From positions 1-45,508 of IMG/VR virus record IMGVR_UViG_3300035670_000387: a stretch of DNA of 45,508 nt; one strand, 5' to 3'. Made by a program: the position numbers and the translations under genes. Origin of the DNA: a virus. The notes under the pieces were generated by a model. It worked only from the letters and a program-made list of their open reading frames with translations, did no database searches and was not told where the DNA came from. Below, piece after piece: positions 30,628 through 38,372 of this stretch (the stretch's first letter is position 1; every line of letters starts with the position of its first letter).

Positions 30628-31610
30628 CAGTCACCCACAGGGCTGTCAACGTAGGGCGTCTTCCCGCCCCCACCAAAGTTGCGACTAATCACGACCCGTC
30701 CGTAGTCCTTGTCGCCCCGGCTCAAGTACCGCGTGTTCCACGCGCTCAGTTCGCGGAACATCTGCTGCGCGATCTGCAGGTGCACGGGAGCCCGGTTGTC
30801 GTCATTCCGAATCTGCATGAAGTAAATCGCGAGATGTCCCAGCATCTCCCGGTACTGCCGGGGCATCGTCGGGTTCACGCTCGCTGACAGAGTGCTCGGC
30901 AGCGGGATGTAGTCGATCTCGGCCCGGTAGTAATCCGTGTCCGGAGCGCTATTGAACATCAGCGTCACCGTCCCGTCACTCTCATTCAGGATTGAGCAGA
31001 ATTCTGGTACTTCGCCGTTCAGTAAACACGGTGGTGTCCGGTCATACATCTCGTCCTTATCGGTGACCGTAATCTTCCAAGACTCGCCCCAGATACGCAC
31101 TGGGCTCAGGATCCCCAGAATGTCGCTGGAGCCGACCGTGTACACGAGCTTGCCCAGGCCCACCTGCTTGGCGGTAACCGACTCGTCCGTGAAGACGTCA
31201 TCAAGTACGGCCGCCGTGGCGCCTGCGGTGTGCGAGGCGATGCGGTAGACCGTGTCGGTATCGAAGACCTGCACGTGCCAACCAGCGACTGAGACGCCCG
31301 AGTTGGGGTCGGAGGAGAAAGTAAGGGCGTTGCTTAAACGGGTGGCAGAGGCGGTGGAAGAAGTGATTAGAGGAAGAAGAGTGAGGACCTTCGGGTAGGT
31401 CGAGCGGGCAAACACGAACTGGACGTCCTCGGAGATCCGTTTGCCGGTCGTCGAGTCGAAGTTCAGGAAGCCGCCGCCCGCGTGCACCATCTTGTTGGCG
31501 CGGTCCAGGTGCGACAGGATGTCGTCGTACTGCGAGGACGATCCCGTGAGCTGGTGGCCGACCTCCTTCTCGACGAAGGTGATCAGCTCGGAAGTGGTCT
31601 CGAACGCCAT
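30627..31610 (-). CDS. Head-tail adaptor candidate
   Basis: The 327-residue protein begins with a helical segment (TSELITFVEKEVGHQL), has a beta-rich centre (RIWGESWKITVTDKD, CSILNESDGTVTLMFN, YYRAEIDYIPLP) and a C-terminal helical region (QYREMLGHLAIYFMQIRN). Adaptors of short-tailed phages (P22 gp4, T7 gp11 type) have this mix. Position upstream of the nozzle candidate supports it; the identification is by context and layout only. Confidence 0.5.
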   Translation of the reverse strand: MAFETTSELITFVEKEVGHQLTGSSSQYDDILSHLDRANKMVHAGGGFLNFDSTTGKRISEDVQFVFARSTYPKVLTLLPLITSSTASATRLSNALTFSSDPNSGVSVAGWHVQVFDTDTVYRIASHTAGATAAVLDDVFTDESVTAKQVGLGKLVYTVGSSDILGILSPVRIWGESWKITVTDKDEMYDRTPPCLLNGEVPEFCSILNESDGTVTLMFNSAPDTDYYRAEIDYIPLPSTLSASVNPTMPRQYREMLGHLAIYFMQIRNDDNRAPVHLQIAQQMFRELSAWNTRYLSRGDKDYGRVVISRNFGGGGKTPYVDSPVGD

Positions 31611-31852
31611 TACTTTCTCCTAAGAAGGCCCGCGTCGCGGAAGAAGCGGAGTACGGTGTTGAGGGCGTGGTGGTTGCGGGCCTGCAAAACCATCTCCCCC
31701 GTCTGTTTGTTCTCGGCGTGCCTGATCCGCAACCCCCGTGGTCTCTTCTCTGCCATGAACCTAGCCAACTTTTCCTCGGCTCCCCGGTTCACCCATATTG
31801 TCTTCCGGGCAATGAGTTGGTCCGGGTTGTGCTCAACGGTGAAGTCGCTCAC
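31610..31852 (-). CDS. Hypothetical basic 80-residue protein
   Basis: A short basic protein (KTIWVNRGAEEKLARFMAEKR, then ALNTVLRFFRDAGLLRRK) with an alpha/beta pattern. It ends one base into the adaptor start. No family recognised. It is translated within the late operon and is probably either a structural accessory or an assembly protein. Confidence 0.5.
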   Translation of the reverse strand: MSDFTVEHNPDQLIARKTIWVNRGAEEKLARFMAEKRPRGLRIRHAENKQTGEMVLQARNHHALNTVLRFFRDAGLLRRK

Positions 31853-31858
31853 TGGTTC

Positions 31859-32179
31859 TTACCTGTGACGGGCGAGCGGGCAGCAGGCGTCGACTCGTTG
31901 TTCGACAGTGTTGAGGCGGACCTCCCTCTTAACCCCATCTCGTATATCTGCCTCGACCGTATTGATGAGTTCTTGGCGTCCTGCGCGAAGTTCGTTGAGA
32001 GACTCCTCAATTCGCTCGACGCTGCCCTTAACCTCTGTGATGGACCCAGATAGAGAAACAGCGAAACCAATAGCCACGCCAAGGGGACCAAGTAGACCGA
32101 GCAGTTGTCGCAGAGGAATTTTGATGCTCCCGTTCCCGTTCCCGTTTGCGGTGATTTTAACGTCATGGTTCACTATCAT
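31859..32179 (-). CDS. Membrane plus coiled-coil protein, 104-106 residues
   Basis: A span at about 30-48 (LLGLLGPLGVAIGFAVSLSG) is followed by a long charged helix (ITEVKGSVERIEESLNELRA). GGGAG is directly against ATG 32179, so GTG 32173, six bases on, may be the true start. One span plus coiled coil resembles inner spanins or tail-associated membrane proteins. A frame at 31849-32166 in another phase is a shadow. Confidence 0.55.
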   Translation of the reverse strand: MIVNHDVKITANGNGNGSIKIPLRQLLGLLGPLGVAIGFAVSLSGSITEVKGSVERIEESLNELRAGRQELINTVEADIRDGVKREVRLNTVEQRVDACCPLARHR

Positions 32180-32188
32180 CTCCCTTCA

Positions 32189-32551
32189 TCACTTTGCGTC
32201 CTTCGCGGTCTTCAGGTCGTCGCCCTTCGACTTGACTTCGAAGTCCTTGTAACCGTCGCCGCACCGGGCGTTGAGTTCCGTGTCGAGGAAGTCCAGTACG
32301 TCTTGTCGTTGCGCGGGGGTGGAGTTCCATGCCATCGCCCATGCAAGCCTGATTTTGTTCTTGTCGGCGAAGATGGCGCACGCCATCGTGCCAGGGATGT
32401 AGAACGGATGCGGCGTAAGGAGCGCGGTGCGGCACGCATTGGTCTCCTTTTTCACTTTCACGCTGTAGTAATAGTCATCGGGAATCGGTGTAGGTGTTTG
32501 TCCATAGGCGATACTCGTGAAGAGTAAGATTGCGAGAAGTGTTTTCATCAT
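32189..32551 (-). CDS. Secreted 120-residue protein
   Basis: MMKTLLAILLFTSIAYGQ is a clear Sec signal peptide with cleavage near residue 17-18. The mature part (YYSVKVKKETNACRTALLT, CAIFADKN, ELNARCGDGYKDF) has three Cys and no recognised family. It overlaps the end of the LamG-like gene by 4 bp. Sec-secreted products are odd inside a virion gene run and this is one of three in a row. Confidence 0.6.
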   Translation of the reverse strand: MMKTLLAILLFTSIAYGQTPTPIPDDYYYSVKVKKETNACRTALLTPHPFYIPGTMACAIFADKNKIRLAWAMAWNSTPAQRQDVLDFLDTELNARCGDGYKDFEVKSKGDDLKTAKDAK

Positions 32552-34140
32552 CCGCCTCCCGGCCCACCGTCGTTCACGTTGAGAACCGCCGCGTTCGTTC
32601 CCTTGTCGATTTTTACCGAGTAGATCGTTCCCGTGAACGGTCCACCGCCGCCAAGGTCAGCTCCAAATATCATCTCGGTGGGGCTGATTGCGCTCGTAAT
32701 TGCGGATATGTCCAGCTCCCCAACAGACTCTCCGTTTTCGTACACGTTGAGCTTGCCCGTCGTGCGGTTGAAGACGGTTCTGATTTTCAACATTTTTCCG
32801 GCAGCGTATGTCATGGTTCTGTTGTAGTAGAACGCTGCGAAGTGATCGTCGTCGTCAATCATCCCGGCGTACCCTGTCGTTGTGTCAGCTCCGGTGACGT
32901 AATCTGACGCAAATTCTGATTGGTCCAAGGCTTTTCTCCCCTGCGCTACAGCAGCTTGATACGCATCCGTACCTGTAACCTTGATCAACTTCTGCACGAC
33001 AGCGTGTTCGTTTGCAGCGAGTACAAGCGGCGTAATCGCTCCCGTGCCTTTGTTGAAGTAGTTGCCGGAAGACAGGGCGGTTCCCGTGAAGTTCGCAGCG
33101 AACGCTCCCGGTGCGGCTTGCGAGTAGACGGGCGTTCCGACGGGGCTGGCCGTAATGGAGTTTACCGAGTCCACGATGTTGCCGGAACCCATGCTGAAGT
33201 TCCAAAGGCCAACGGTGTAGGTTCCCGCCGTCCATGCCGCATAGTCTGTCAGGCTGTTCTTCTGCTTGTAGAAGTAGAATGTTTGGTCAGAGGCGTAGAA
33301 GTTTTCGCCGATACGGAATAGCGCAGTTGTTGACACGGGATGCGTACTGAGTCCGGTGGTGTCGCAATGTGATCCTGAAAAAACGGACCCGTCAACTGTT
33401 ACCCACATGACGCGCGCGTCGCGGTCTAGAAAGAATCCGTAATCGTATGCGTTCGATGTGTTGCCCCACAAAGCGGAGATGTCTCCGTGGTTGCAAGTGA
33501 CGAAATCTCCGTTGGTGTTCCCGGTCTGCGTGTAAAGTGCGGCTCCACCGCTGACGAAAATATCGTACCCTGTTCCGCCACCGTTGTATGCCTGAGTTCC
33601 GCCGAGGACGACACGAGTTGCTGCAGGAGTCGGCACGTTGTTTTTTACGACAACGTGAACTTCCATGTTTCCGGTCCCGATGTTAAGCGGATGCACGGTA
33701 GGCGTCGGGATGGCGACAGAGAACGTTGAACCGGGAAAGTCGGGAATCGTGCGGATTCCTGTGTCATACCCGGTGCTGCCTGTTTGACCGTAGACGTTTG
33801 GATTGCCTCCTACGTTTGCAGTGAGGGTCAAATCGTTTCCTGAGTAGTCTGCGATTCCGCTCGTGCCGTCAGTCTCGTTCAGTTTCCAGCATCCGGCGGT
33901 CCCGGTACAGACCTCTGCGAAGTCGGTCGGCGTAGGTGTGGCTGTCGGAGTCGGCGTCGCGGTAGGCGTAGGCGTAGCCGTAGGTGTCGGCGTAGGCGTG
34001 GGCGTTACCGCTACAGCGAGCAGGTAGTTGTTGTTGAACGGTTGCTGGGCTTGGTGGTTGTTCCAGGGGTTCGCGGAGGCGCGATACCCTAAGAAGCTAC
34101 AAAACGCCGCCCAAGCAAGGATCGCAGCGACGCGGCGCAT
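32548..34140 (-). CDS. Secreted lectin-like protein with Pro-Thr repeat linker
   Basis: The 530-residue protein has a signal-like N-terminus (AAILAWAAFCSFLGYRASA), a Pro-Thr-Ala repeat linker at 46-72, then two beta-rich, Trp/Asn/Gly-rich halves about 80-300 and 310-525 (CWKLNETDGTSGIADYSGN; YTVGLWNFSMGSG; VFNRTTGKLNVYENG) that read like LamG/concanavalin A-type carbohydrate-binding domains. Such domains occur in bacterial secreted proteins. It may be exported to the host envelope or be a virion adhesin. The linker and signal suggest acquisition from a bacterial gene. Confidence 0.65.
   Translation of the reverse strand: MRRVAAILAWAAFCSFLGYRASANPWNNHQAQQPFNNNYLLAVAVTPTPTPTPTATPTPTATPTPTATPTPTDFAEVCTGTAGCWKLNETDGTSGIADYSGNDLTLTANVGGNPNVYGQTGSTGYDTGIRTIPDFPGSTFSVAIPTPTVHPLNIGTGNMEVHVVVKNNVPTPAATRVVLGGTQAYNGGGTGYDIFVSGGAALYTQTGNTNGDFVTCNHGDISALWGNTSNAYDYGFFLDRDARVMWVTVDGSVFSGSHCDTTGLSTHPVSTTALFRIGENFYASDQTFYFYKQKNSLTDYAAWTAGTYTVGLWNFSMGSGNIVDSVNSITASPVGTPVYSQAAPGAFAANFTGTALSSGNYFNKGTGAITPLVLAANEHAVVQKLIKVTGTDAYQAAVAQGRKALDQSEFASDYVTGADTTTGYAGMIDDDDHFAAFYYNRTMTYAAGKMLKIRTVFNRTTGKLNVYENGESVGELDISAITSAISPTEMIFGADLGGGGPFTGTIYSVKIDKGTNAAVLNVNDGGPGGG
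33925..34005 (-). repeat. Pro-Thr(-Ala) tandem repeat in the lectin-like gene
   Basis: About 80 bp coding for residues 46-72, made of TPTPTA and TPTP units, 18-bp periods in DNA. It is a coding repeat separating the signal region from the beta domains, probably an extended, flexible linker. Slippage here could vary linker length. Confidence 0.75.
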
Positions 34141-34143
34141 AGT

Positions 34144-34554
34144 TTAGAAGTCTTCCAGGGGACAGACGTCAAAGTAGCCCGAGCCGGAAGCCGTCTGACA
34201 TGAGATGTAATCTGAGTTCGAGCCGAAGTACCAGACGACATGCGAGCCCGCCGGGATCTTCGTGCCGACCTTTTCGTGTACCGTGACGGTGGCGTCAGCG
34301 CCTTGGAGGCACTCGATGCCGACGCCCGTGAAGTCGGTCGCAGATGTGTAGCCGTAGATCTCGTTCCAGCCCGTGAATGGGATGGGCGTTCCCGACGCTG
34401 CGGGGACGTTCGCGTTCGTGGCGTCGACGGCCGTCGCGATGCAGACGCTACGGTGCGCCGAGTAGACGGTCGAAAGCACCTTGTCCGCGCTGGTGTACTG
34501 TGCGAGTACGGCCGTCGTGAACAGGAGCAAGGGAAGGAGTAAGAACTTTTTCAT
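34144..34554 (-). CDS. Secreted 136-residue protein
   Basis: MKKFLLLPLLLFTTAVLAQ is a textbook Sec signal peptide (VLA-Q cleavage). The mature part is beta-rich (ATVTVHEKVGTKIPAGS, HVVWYFGSNSDYISC) with four Cys that may form disulfides. No family recognised. First of three adjacent secreted genes, starting behind AGAGGTAACC. Confidence 0.6.
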   Translation of the reverse strand: MKKFLLLPLLLFTTAVLAQYTSADKVLSTVYSAHRSVCIATAVDATNANVPAASGTPIPFTGWNEIYGYTSATDFTGVGIECLQGADATVTVHEKVGTKIPAGSHVVWYFGSNSDYISCQTASGSGYFDVCPLEDF

Positions 34555-34565
34555 GGTTACCTCTT

Positions 34566-35015
34566 TTAGACTTTCCCGATTGTCGAGCGGTTGACGCGGG
34601 AAATCATTTTATCCAACGGATTGATCGTAGCGAGCCGCTCTTTGATGTGCGCGGGCGGTTCCATCGGACCCGGCATCGTCTTTTCGTACAACTCCTGCTG
34701 CTTCACGGTCGTCCCTGCCTTGAGCGCTGCTTCGAGCAACTTGCGGCGCTTTGTTTCGAGTTCCAGCGGTACGGGCAATCCAAGCTGTTGGATCTCGGCG
34801 TCCGTGAAGGGGTTCTCAAACTTCGCGTCTTTGAAGTAGGCGTTCCGCTTCGCGGCGTAGAAGACCTTGGGCTGGCCGAGGGCTTCAAGCAGCATGCAAA
34901 TCTCAGAGGCGTCTTCGTCGACGATCTGATAGTTGTACTTGTCCTTCTTCATCTTGTGCGGCGTGAGGAAGGAGGGTGTAAATTTCTCTTCGACTACGTT
35001 CAATTCTTTTTTCAC
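34566..35015 (-). CDS. Hypothetical 149-residue late protein
   Basis: GTG 35015 follows GGGAGAAAAAA. The product is basic and helical (ICMLLEALGQPKVFYAAKRN, then TKRRKLLEAALKAGTTVKQQ). No signal or membrane segment. No family recognised. It lies between fibre-like and secreted genes; a tail assembly or virion role is likely. Confidence 0.55.
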   Translation of the reverse strand: MKKELNVVEEKFTPSFLTPHKMKKDKYNYQIVDEDASEICMLLEALGQPKVFYAAKRNAYFKDAKFENPFTDAEIQQLGLPVPLELETKRRKLLEAALKAGTTVKQQELYEKTMPGPMEPPAHIKERLATINPLDKMISRVNRSTIGKV

Positions 35016-35036
35016 TTTTTTCTCCCGGTTCTGGCC

Positions 35037-35056
35037 GGGAGGGCTTTCGCCCTCCC
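35037..35056 (-). promoter_or_regulatory. GNRA-capped 8-bp hairpin between late genes
   Basis: On the minus strand GGGAGGGC-GAAA-GCCCTCCC is a perfect 8-bp stem with a GAAA tetraloop. It overlaps a second possible stem (CCCGG/CCGGG) and is followed by an A-rich stretch, not T, so it is not a standard terminator. It sits just before the ribosome binding site of the next gene. It may protect or process the mRNA. Confidence 0.5.
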
Positions 35057-35082
35057 AGCTTCCAGTTAATAATGACTTCTAC

Positions 35083-35823
35083 TTAGTACCCGATGCACTC
35101 GACCTGAAGCACGAAGGCCGCAGGAGCCGCAGACGAGATGGAGCCGATGCTCACGCTTCCCGTAAACGTATGAGTGTGTGTCGCCAGCGCGTTGCCCGCA
35201 AACGTGGGCGCTGCGATGGTGAGGTGCGAGTTCGCGACGTTCCCCGTCGCGGCTTGCAGTGTAACGTGCCCGTTCGAGATGTTTCCCGTGGGGGCCGAGA
35301 TCCCGCCGTTCACAACGACGTTGGCGACGTTGTGATAGAACCCAGTCGCGTTCGCCATAATTGACGCATTGGCGTCCGCGTCAGCGCCAGAGTTCGTGAT
35401 GTTGATCGTCGGGGCCGCGATTGTGAGGCCGAGGGCCGTCACGTTGCCGGTCGCAGCTTCCATCGTCAAAGTCTTTGACGTCAGGTTGCCTGTGGGCGCG
35501 GAAACGGTTCCCGCAGGAGTCCCGGCGCTTGTCGCGGAGATCGTTCCCGACTCGGCAGAAGCGCCGCAGAGAGCGAGCTTCTGGGCCGAAACGTCCCATT
35601 CAAACTTGTAGCCTTTGAGATTGGTTTCAATGACGTTGAGCGAGCGGATGATGACTTTGAAGCCCATCTTCCCCTTGTCCAACGCAAGGCCCGTGGCGGG
35701 CCAAGTGAGCGAGCCGTTCCCGCCCGCGATGGAGCCGTAGGCTCGGTAGCCCTGACGGCCTAAGAACTGACGATCCCGTGTTAAGAACGTGTACGTCAGG
35801 TCTGAATTAGCAATATCTGTCAT
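35083..35823 (-). CDS. Fibre-like or decoration protein with duplicated unit
   Basis: Of 246 residues, two stretches of about 33 (107-141 and 175-209) share SAPTGN, then AATGNV and LTIAAPT, a tandem duplication of a beta-rich unit. ATHTHTF at 214-220 resembles the His motifs of fibre tips. The N-terminus (YTFLTRDRQFLGRQGYRAYG) could anchor to the capsid. Probably a head or collar fibre. No family recognised. Confidence 0.5.
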   Translation of the reverse strand: MTDIANSDLTYTFLTRDRQFLGRQGYRAYGSIAGGNGSLTWPATGLALDKGKMGFKVIIRSLNVIETNLKGYKFEWDVSAQKLALCGASAESGTISATSAGTPAGTVSAPTGNLTSKTLTMEAATGNVTALGLTIAAPTINITNSGADADANASIMANATGFYHNVANVVVNGGISAPTGNISNGHVTLQAATGNVANSHLTIAAPTFAGNALATHTHTFTGSVSIGSISSAAPAAFVLQVECIGY

Positions 35824-35864
35824 GTGATTCTCTCTTGCTCACCGATATTGGAAGAAAGGACTCG

Positions 35865-35889
35865 GGGGCGGCTCGGTGAAAGCCGCCCC
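35865..35889 (-). terminator. Strong GC hairpin after the 136-residue gene
   Basis: GGGGCGGC (35865-35872) pairs perfectly with GCCGCCCC (35882-35889). On the minus strand it is followed by a C/T-rich stretch (GAGTCCTTTCTTCC), a weak T-tract. It lies just before the next gene and may lower downstream transcription relative to the capsid gene. Confidence 0.45.
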
Positions 35890-35927
35890 TCCGTCCGCAA
35901 CACATTAGTGTTTGTTGTTCAACGTTG

Positions 35928-36338
35928 TTACGCGGTGACGGTCACGAGGGTCTGGTTTTCCGGCGTCTCCGGCAAATGCTCAATGAGCAGTTTGCAGAAG
36001 CCCTTCTCACCACTGTCCCCGGCCTCGTCAACCTGCACGAGAACCTGCGACCCAGCGTTGAGCACAACACCCTGACCTGCCTCATCAACCACAACGCGAT
36101 TCGCACCTGTGGAATCGGGAACAACGACGTTCCCAACATCCGCAGCGCCCTGCGTCGAAAAGTCATACGAGTCCGCAGACACCGTAAAACTGTTCGCGAC
36201 CGCAGTGTTCGAGTACACGCTGAAGTTGACTACAGCACATTTGAACGGGATATTAAAAGTGGCGACATTGGCTCCCGTGTTGCCAATATCAAAGCCATTC
36301 CCTGCATCGGGAAGTAGAACGGATACAACTTCTCTCAT
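35928..36338 (-). CDS. Hypothetical virion protein after the capsid gene
   Basis: The 136-residue beta-rich protein (NIPFKCAVVNFSVYSNTAV, VVVPDSTGANRVVVDEAGQG, SQVLVQVDEAG) sits immediately downstream of the major capsid gene, a usual place for a decoration or capsid-stabilising protein. No family recognised. Its start follows GGAGGAAAAGT. Confidence 0.55.
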   Translation of the reverse strand: MREVVSVLLPDAGNGFDIGNTGANVATFNIPFKCAVVNFSVYSNTAVANSFTVSADSYDFSTQGAADVGNVVVPDSTGANRVVVDEAGQGVVLNAGSQVLVQVDEAGDSGEKGFCKLLIEHLPETPENQTLVTVTA

Positions 36339-36352
36339 TTTACTTTTCCTCC

Positions 36353-37294
36353 TTACGTCTGCGAGGTGAAGTGAATGAGCCGAGCGAACCCAGCGTTCGC
36401 ACTATCCGTGGAGGTTCCTGCGCCCCAATCACCGTACCATGCGATGGACACATAACGACCGTGGTCGTGCGTGGCATCGTAGTGGATCGACGGCTCATCG
36501 AGCACCGCGTAGTACACTGCCTCGTCAGCAATGAACACGCCCTCGCCAACGTCGTTGCCAGTTCCCAGCGCATCGTCAAGAGCGTTGGAGTTCTGGTTTT
36601 CGACGATTTCCACGCCCGCGATGGTCCCAACGGAGTTACCCGTGAAGGTTCCCGCGTTCCCGTACTTGTTGATTTCGAGGAACTCAGGGTCATCGAGGAT
36701 TCCGCGAATGGCCGTGGTCGTCCCGATGAACGTATAAAGACCGTTCGCCCGAGTCGGCATGGTGTAGGTCTGGAAGGCCAGATCCCGCATTTTGCGGATG
36801 TGGTAGAAGTTCGGATTGGTCGTAGCGTTCGTGGTACACGTTCCCGCAGTCGCCAGCGTATAAGCAGCCGGTCCCGTCGCGGTGTACTTCAGTTGGCCGC
36901 TCGTGAAAGCGTCCGCCAGAAGAATGTCCATATCGTGGGCCATCTGCTTTGCGATGGCGTCACGGTGAATCGCCAGAAGATCAATCGGACTCCGGCTCAT
37001 GGCCTTCTTGGACACCATTGTCCCCCGGCCACGTTCGTACATGGTGATGGTTTTGGATGTGATTGTGAGTTTGTCGAGCGGGATCGAGACGTTCTCGTCC
37101 AGCAAGCTCGACGTAGGCTGTGCCAACGTTCCCGAGATCGGAACCGTGATGGCTTCCCCACTCGAAATGTTCACTTTCTTCGCATACGGAAGAAAGAGAA
37201 TCTTCGGCACGGCCTCTTTGAATACTTCGATGACCTCGTGCGACTTGTACGCACCGGTCGACGGAGCATCAGCCCAGCCTTGAAACTGACCCAT
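36353..37294 (-). CDS. Major capsid protein (HK97-fold, N4-gp56-like)
   Basis: The 313-residue protein starts with a helical arm (SHEVIEVFKEAVPKILFL), followed by SGEAITVPISGTL, LDENVSIPLDKL, KTITMYERGRGTMVSK, a spine-helix-like DLLAIHRDAIAKQMAHDMDI, and SVGTIAGVEIVENQNSN near the C-terminus. This order matches N4-gp56 family coat proteins. Its position after the scaffold and its strong binding site (AAAGGAGAAC) agree with a highly expressed capsid protein. Confidence 0.75.
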   Translation of the reverse strand: MGQFQGWADAPSTGAYKSHEVIEVFKEAVPKILFLPYAKKVNISSGEAITVPISGTLAQPTSSLLDENVSIPLDKLTITSKTITMYERGRGTMVSKKAMSRSPIDLLAIHRDAIAKQMAHDMDILLADAFTSGQLKYTATGPAAYTLATAGTCTTNATTNPNFYHIRKMRDLAFQTYTMPTRANGLYTFIGTTTAIRGILDDPEFLEINKYGNAGTFTGNSVGTIAGVEIVENQNSNALDDALGTGNDVGEGVFIADEAVYYAVLDEPSIHYDATHDHGRYVSIAWYGDWGAGTSTDSANAGFARLIHFTSQT

Positions 37295-37340
37295 GGTAGT
37301 TCTCCTTTGTAGGTCGGTTTCGCGAGAACGCTAGTTTCGA

Positions 37341-37355
37341 AGCAGCTACGCTGCT
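37341..37355. promoter_or_regulatory. Tri-loop hairpin between scaffold and capsid genes
   Basis: AGCAGC (37341-37346) pairs with GCTGCT (37350-37355) around TAC. It lies in the 67-bp gap between the scaffold stop and the capsid start. It is small and has no T-run, so it may be a processing or stability element. Confidence 0.35.
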
Positions 37356-37361
37356 GCGCGC

Positions 37362-38090
37362 TTAACGTTTGCTGAACTTGGTGTGATACGCATTGAGCAC
37401 GTCGTCAATCGATTCCGATTTGGCGACAGGTGCTGCGCTGGGAGCCGGTCTAGCCGGTCCACCTGACAGCGATGCCGGTGGAGTCTCTTCTCGCGGTTTG
37501 GGTTGCGCTTGGGGATCAGAGGATTTGGGTACCAGCATGTCAACGCGAGGTCTCCAGTAGTCGTCGAGAGTCTTGAACGGATTCTCGTCGTCTAGGATTC
37601 CCAGCGCCTTCTCGCTGACTGTCCTCACCTTGTCCTTGCCAAACAGCTTAACCACTTCTGGCCGTGAGTCAAAGTACGTTTCCCACGTCCGGTCGTTTTC
37701 GCGTTCCAGGGCCAGCTTTCTGTCTGCTGCAACTTTTTGCTCTTGCGTAAAGTTGAGCATCAACCGATCAGCGGCCTTGTGTTCACCCGAGTCCCGCAGC
37801 TCCGAGGCTTTTTCAAGTACCTCTTCATAGCTTTTTGGGACCTGGTCGCGTTCGCTTTTGAACTTACGCAGCGCGCCGATCTCAGTCGATTGCTTCCCGA
37901 CCAGGGTACTCATAGCCTCAGACCACGTCTGGGCCTGCAACATACCCTGCTCTGTTGAAACGTCGAACTCCCGTCCGTACACCTTCAGCAACTTCGGTGC
38001 CGCCTGCTGCGGCTGTTCCTGAGCTTGTGACCCAGTAACCGGTGGCGTAGCGCCACCTTCCGTCGTCCCTACATTCGTTTCTTCGCTCAT
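37362..38090 (-). CDS. Scaffolding protein
   Basis: The 242-residue protein is highly charged and mostly helical, with a disordered Gln/Pro/Thr-rich N-terminus (QAQEQPQQAAPK), long acidic-basic helices (KSYEEVLEKASELRDSGEHK; QKVAADRKLALEREND) and a C-terminal segment ending YHTKFSKR that could bind the coat protein. It lies directly before the capsid gene, the usual place for scaffold. It matches that class by layout, not by sequence. Confidence 0.7.
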   Translation of the reverse strand: MSEETNVGTTEGGATPPVTGSQAQEQPQQAAPKLLKVYGREFDVSTEQGMLQAQTWSEAMSTLVGKQSTEIGALRKFKSERDQVPKSYEEVLEKASELRDSGEHKAADRLMLNFTQEQKVAADRKLALERENDRTWETYFDSRPEVVKLFGKDKVRTVSEKALGILDDENPFKTLDDYWRPRVDMLVPKSSDPQAQPKPREETPPASLSGGPARPAPSAAPVAKSESIDDVLNAYHTKFSKR

Positions 38091-38124
38091 TGGATCCTCG
38101 GTTCTATCTGCCGTCGCAGGGCCG

Positions 38125-38158
38125 TTTACCGTAAGAGGTAAAGTTAACCGTCGTTAAC
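38125..38158. promoter_or_regulatory. Palindrome cluster upstream of the scaffold gene
   Basis: TTTACC (38125-38130) pairs with GGTAAA (38137-38142) around GTAAGA. It is followed directly by two GTTAAC palindromes (38143-38148 and 38153-38158) four bases apart. It lies between the preceding stop and the scaffold start. It could be a protein-binding site or an RNA hairpin controlling capsid gene expression. Confidence 0.4.
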
Positions 38159-38372
38159 CCTGTTTATCCTGCAAAGCCCTCTTAGTTTTCTGCAGGAAAT
38201 CTATTACGTTACTGATCTTAACACAGATTGCCATATATGGCAATACATTATCATGCGTTGCATGGATATGCGATATCGTACATGCAGCTCGAATGGCGTC
38301 CTCGAGCTGACTCAGCGCCACTTGACGCAGGTCCTCCGGGACGCCATCCAACTCTTTCCTTAAGAACTCCAC
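38154..38372 (-). CDS. Small helical 72-residue protein
   Basis: GTG 38372 shares a base with the preceding TAG stop (TAGTG), with GAGGAAG upstream, so it is translated by coupling. It is helical (RKELDGVPEDLRQVALSQLE, then ISNVIDFLQKTKRALQDK). No family recognised. It might be a capsid-assembly helper, being between the GGRV-repeat protein and the scaffold. Confidence 0.55.
   Translation of the reverse strand: MEFLRKELDGVPEDLRQVALSQLEDAIRAACTISHIHATHDNVLPYMAICVKISNVIDFLQKTKRALQDKQG
38202..38244 (-). promoter_or_regulatory. Palindrome overlapping a possible promoter for scaffold and capsid
   Basis: ATTGCCATATATGGCAAT (38227-38244) is a perfect 18-bp palindrome. On the minus strand its TTGCCA could serve as a -35 box with TAAGAT 17 bp downstream as the -10. 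It lies within the 72-residue gene, upstream of the scaffold. A palindrome on a -35 box suggests a regulated promoter. The match is moderate. Confidence 0.4.

Noticed and set aside
31849-32166. 105-codon frame overlapping the membrane/coiled-coil gene
   Set aside because: Its product is less protein-like, and the alternative frame has a coherent membrane span and coiled coil.
33925-34005. CRISPR-like array from the regular 18-bp repeat
   Set aside because: The repeat has no spacers and codes in frame for a Pro-Thr linker.
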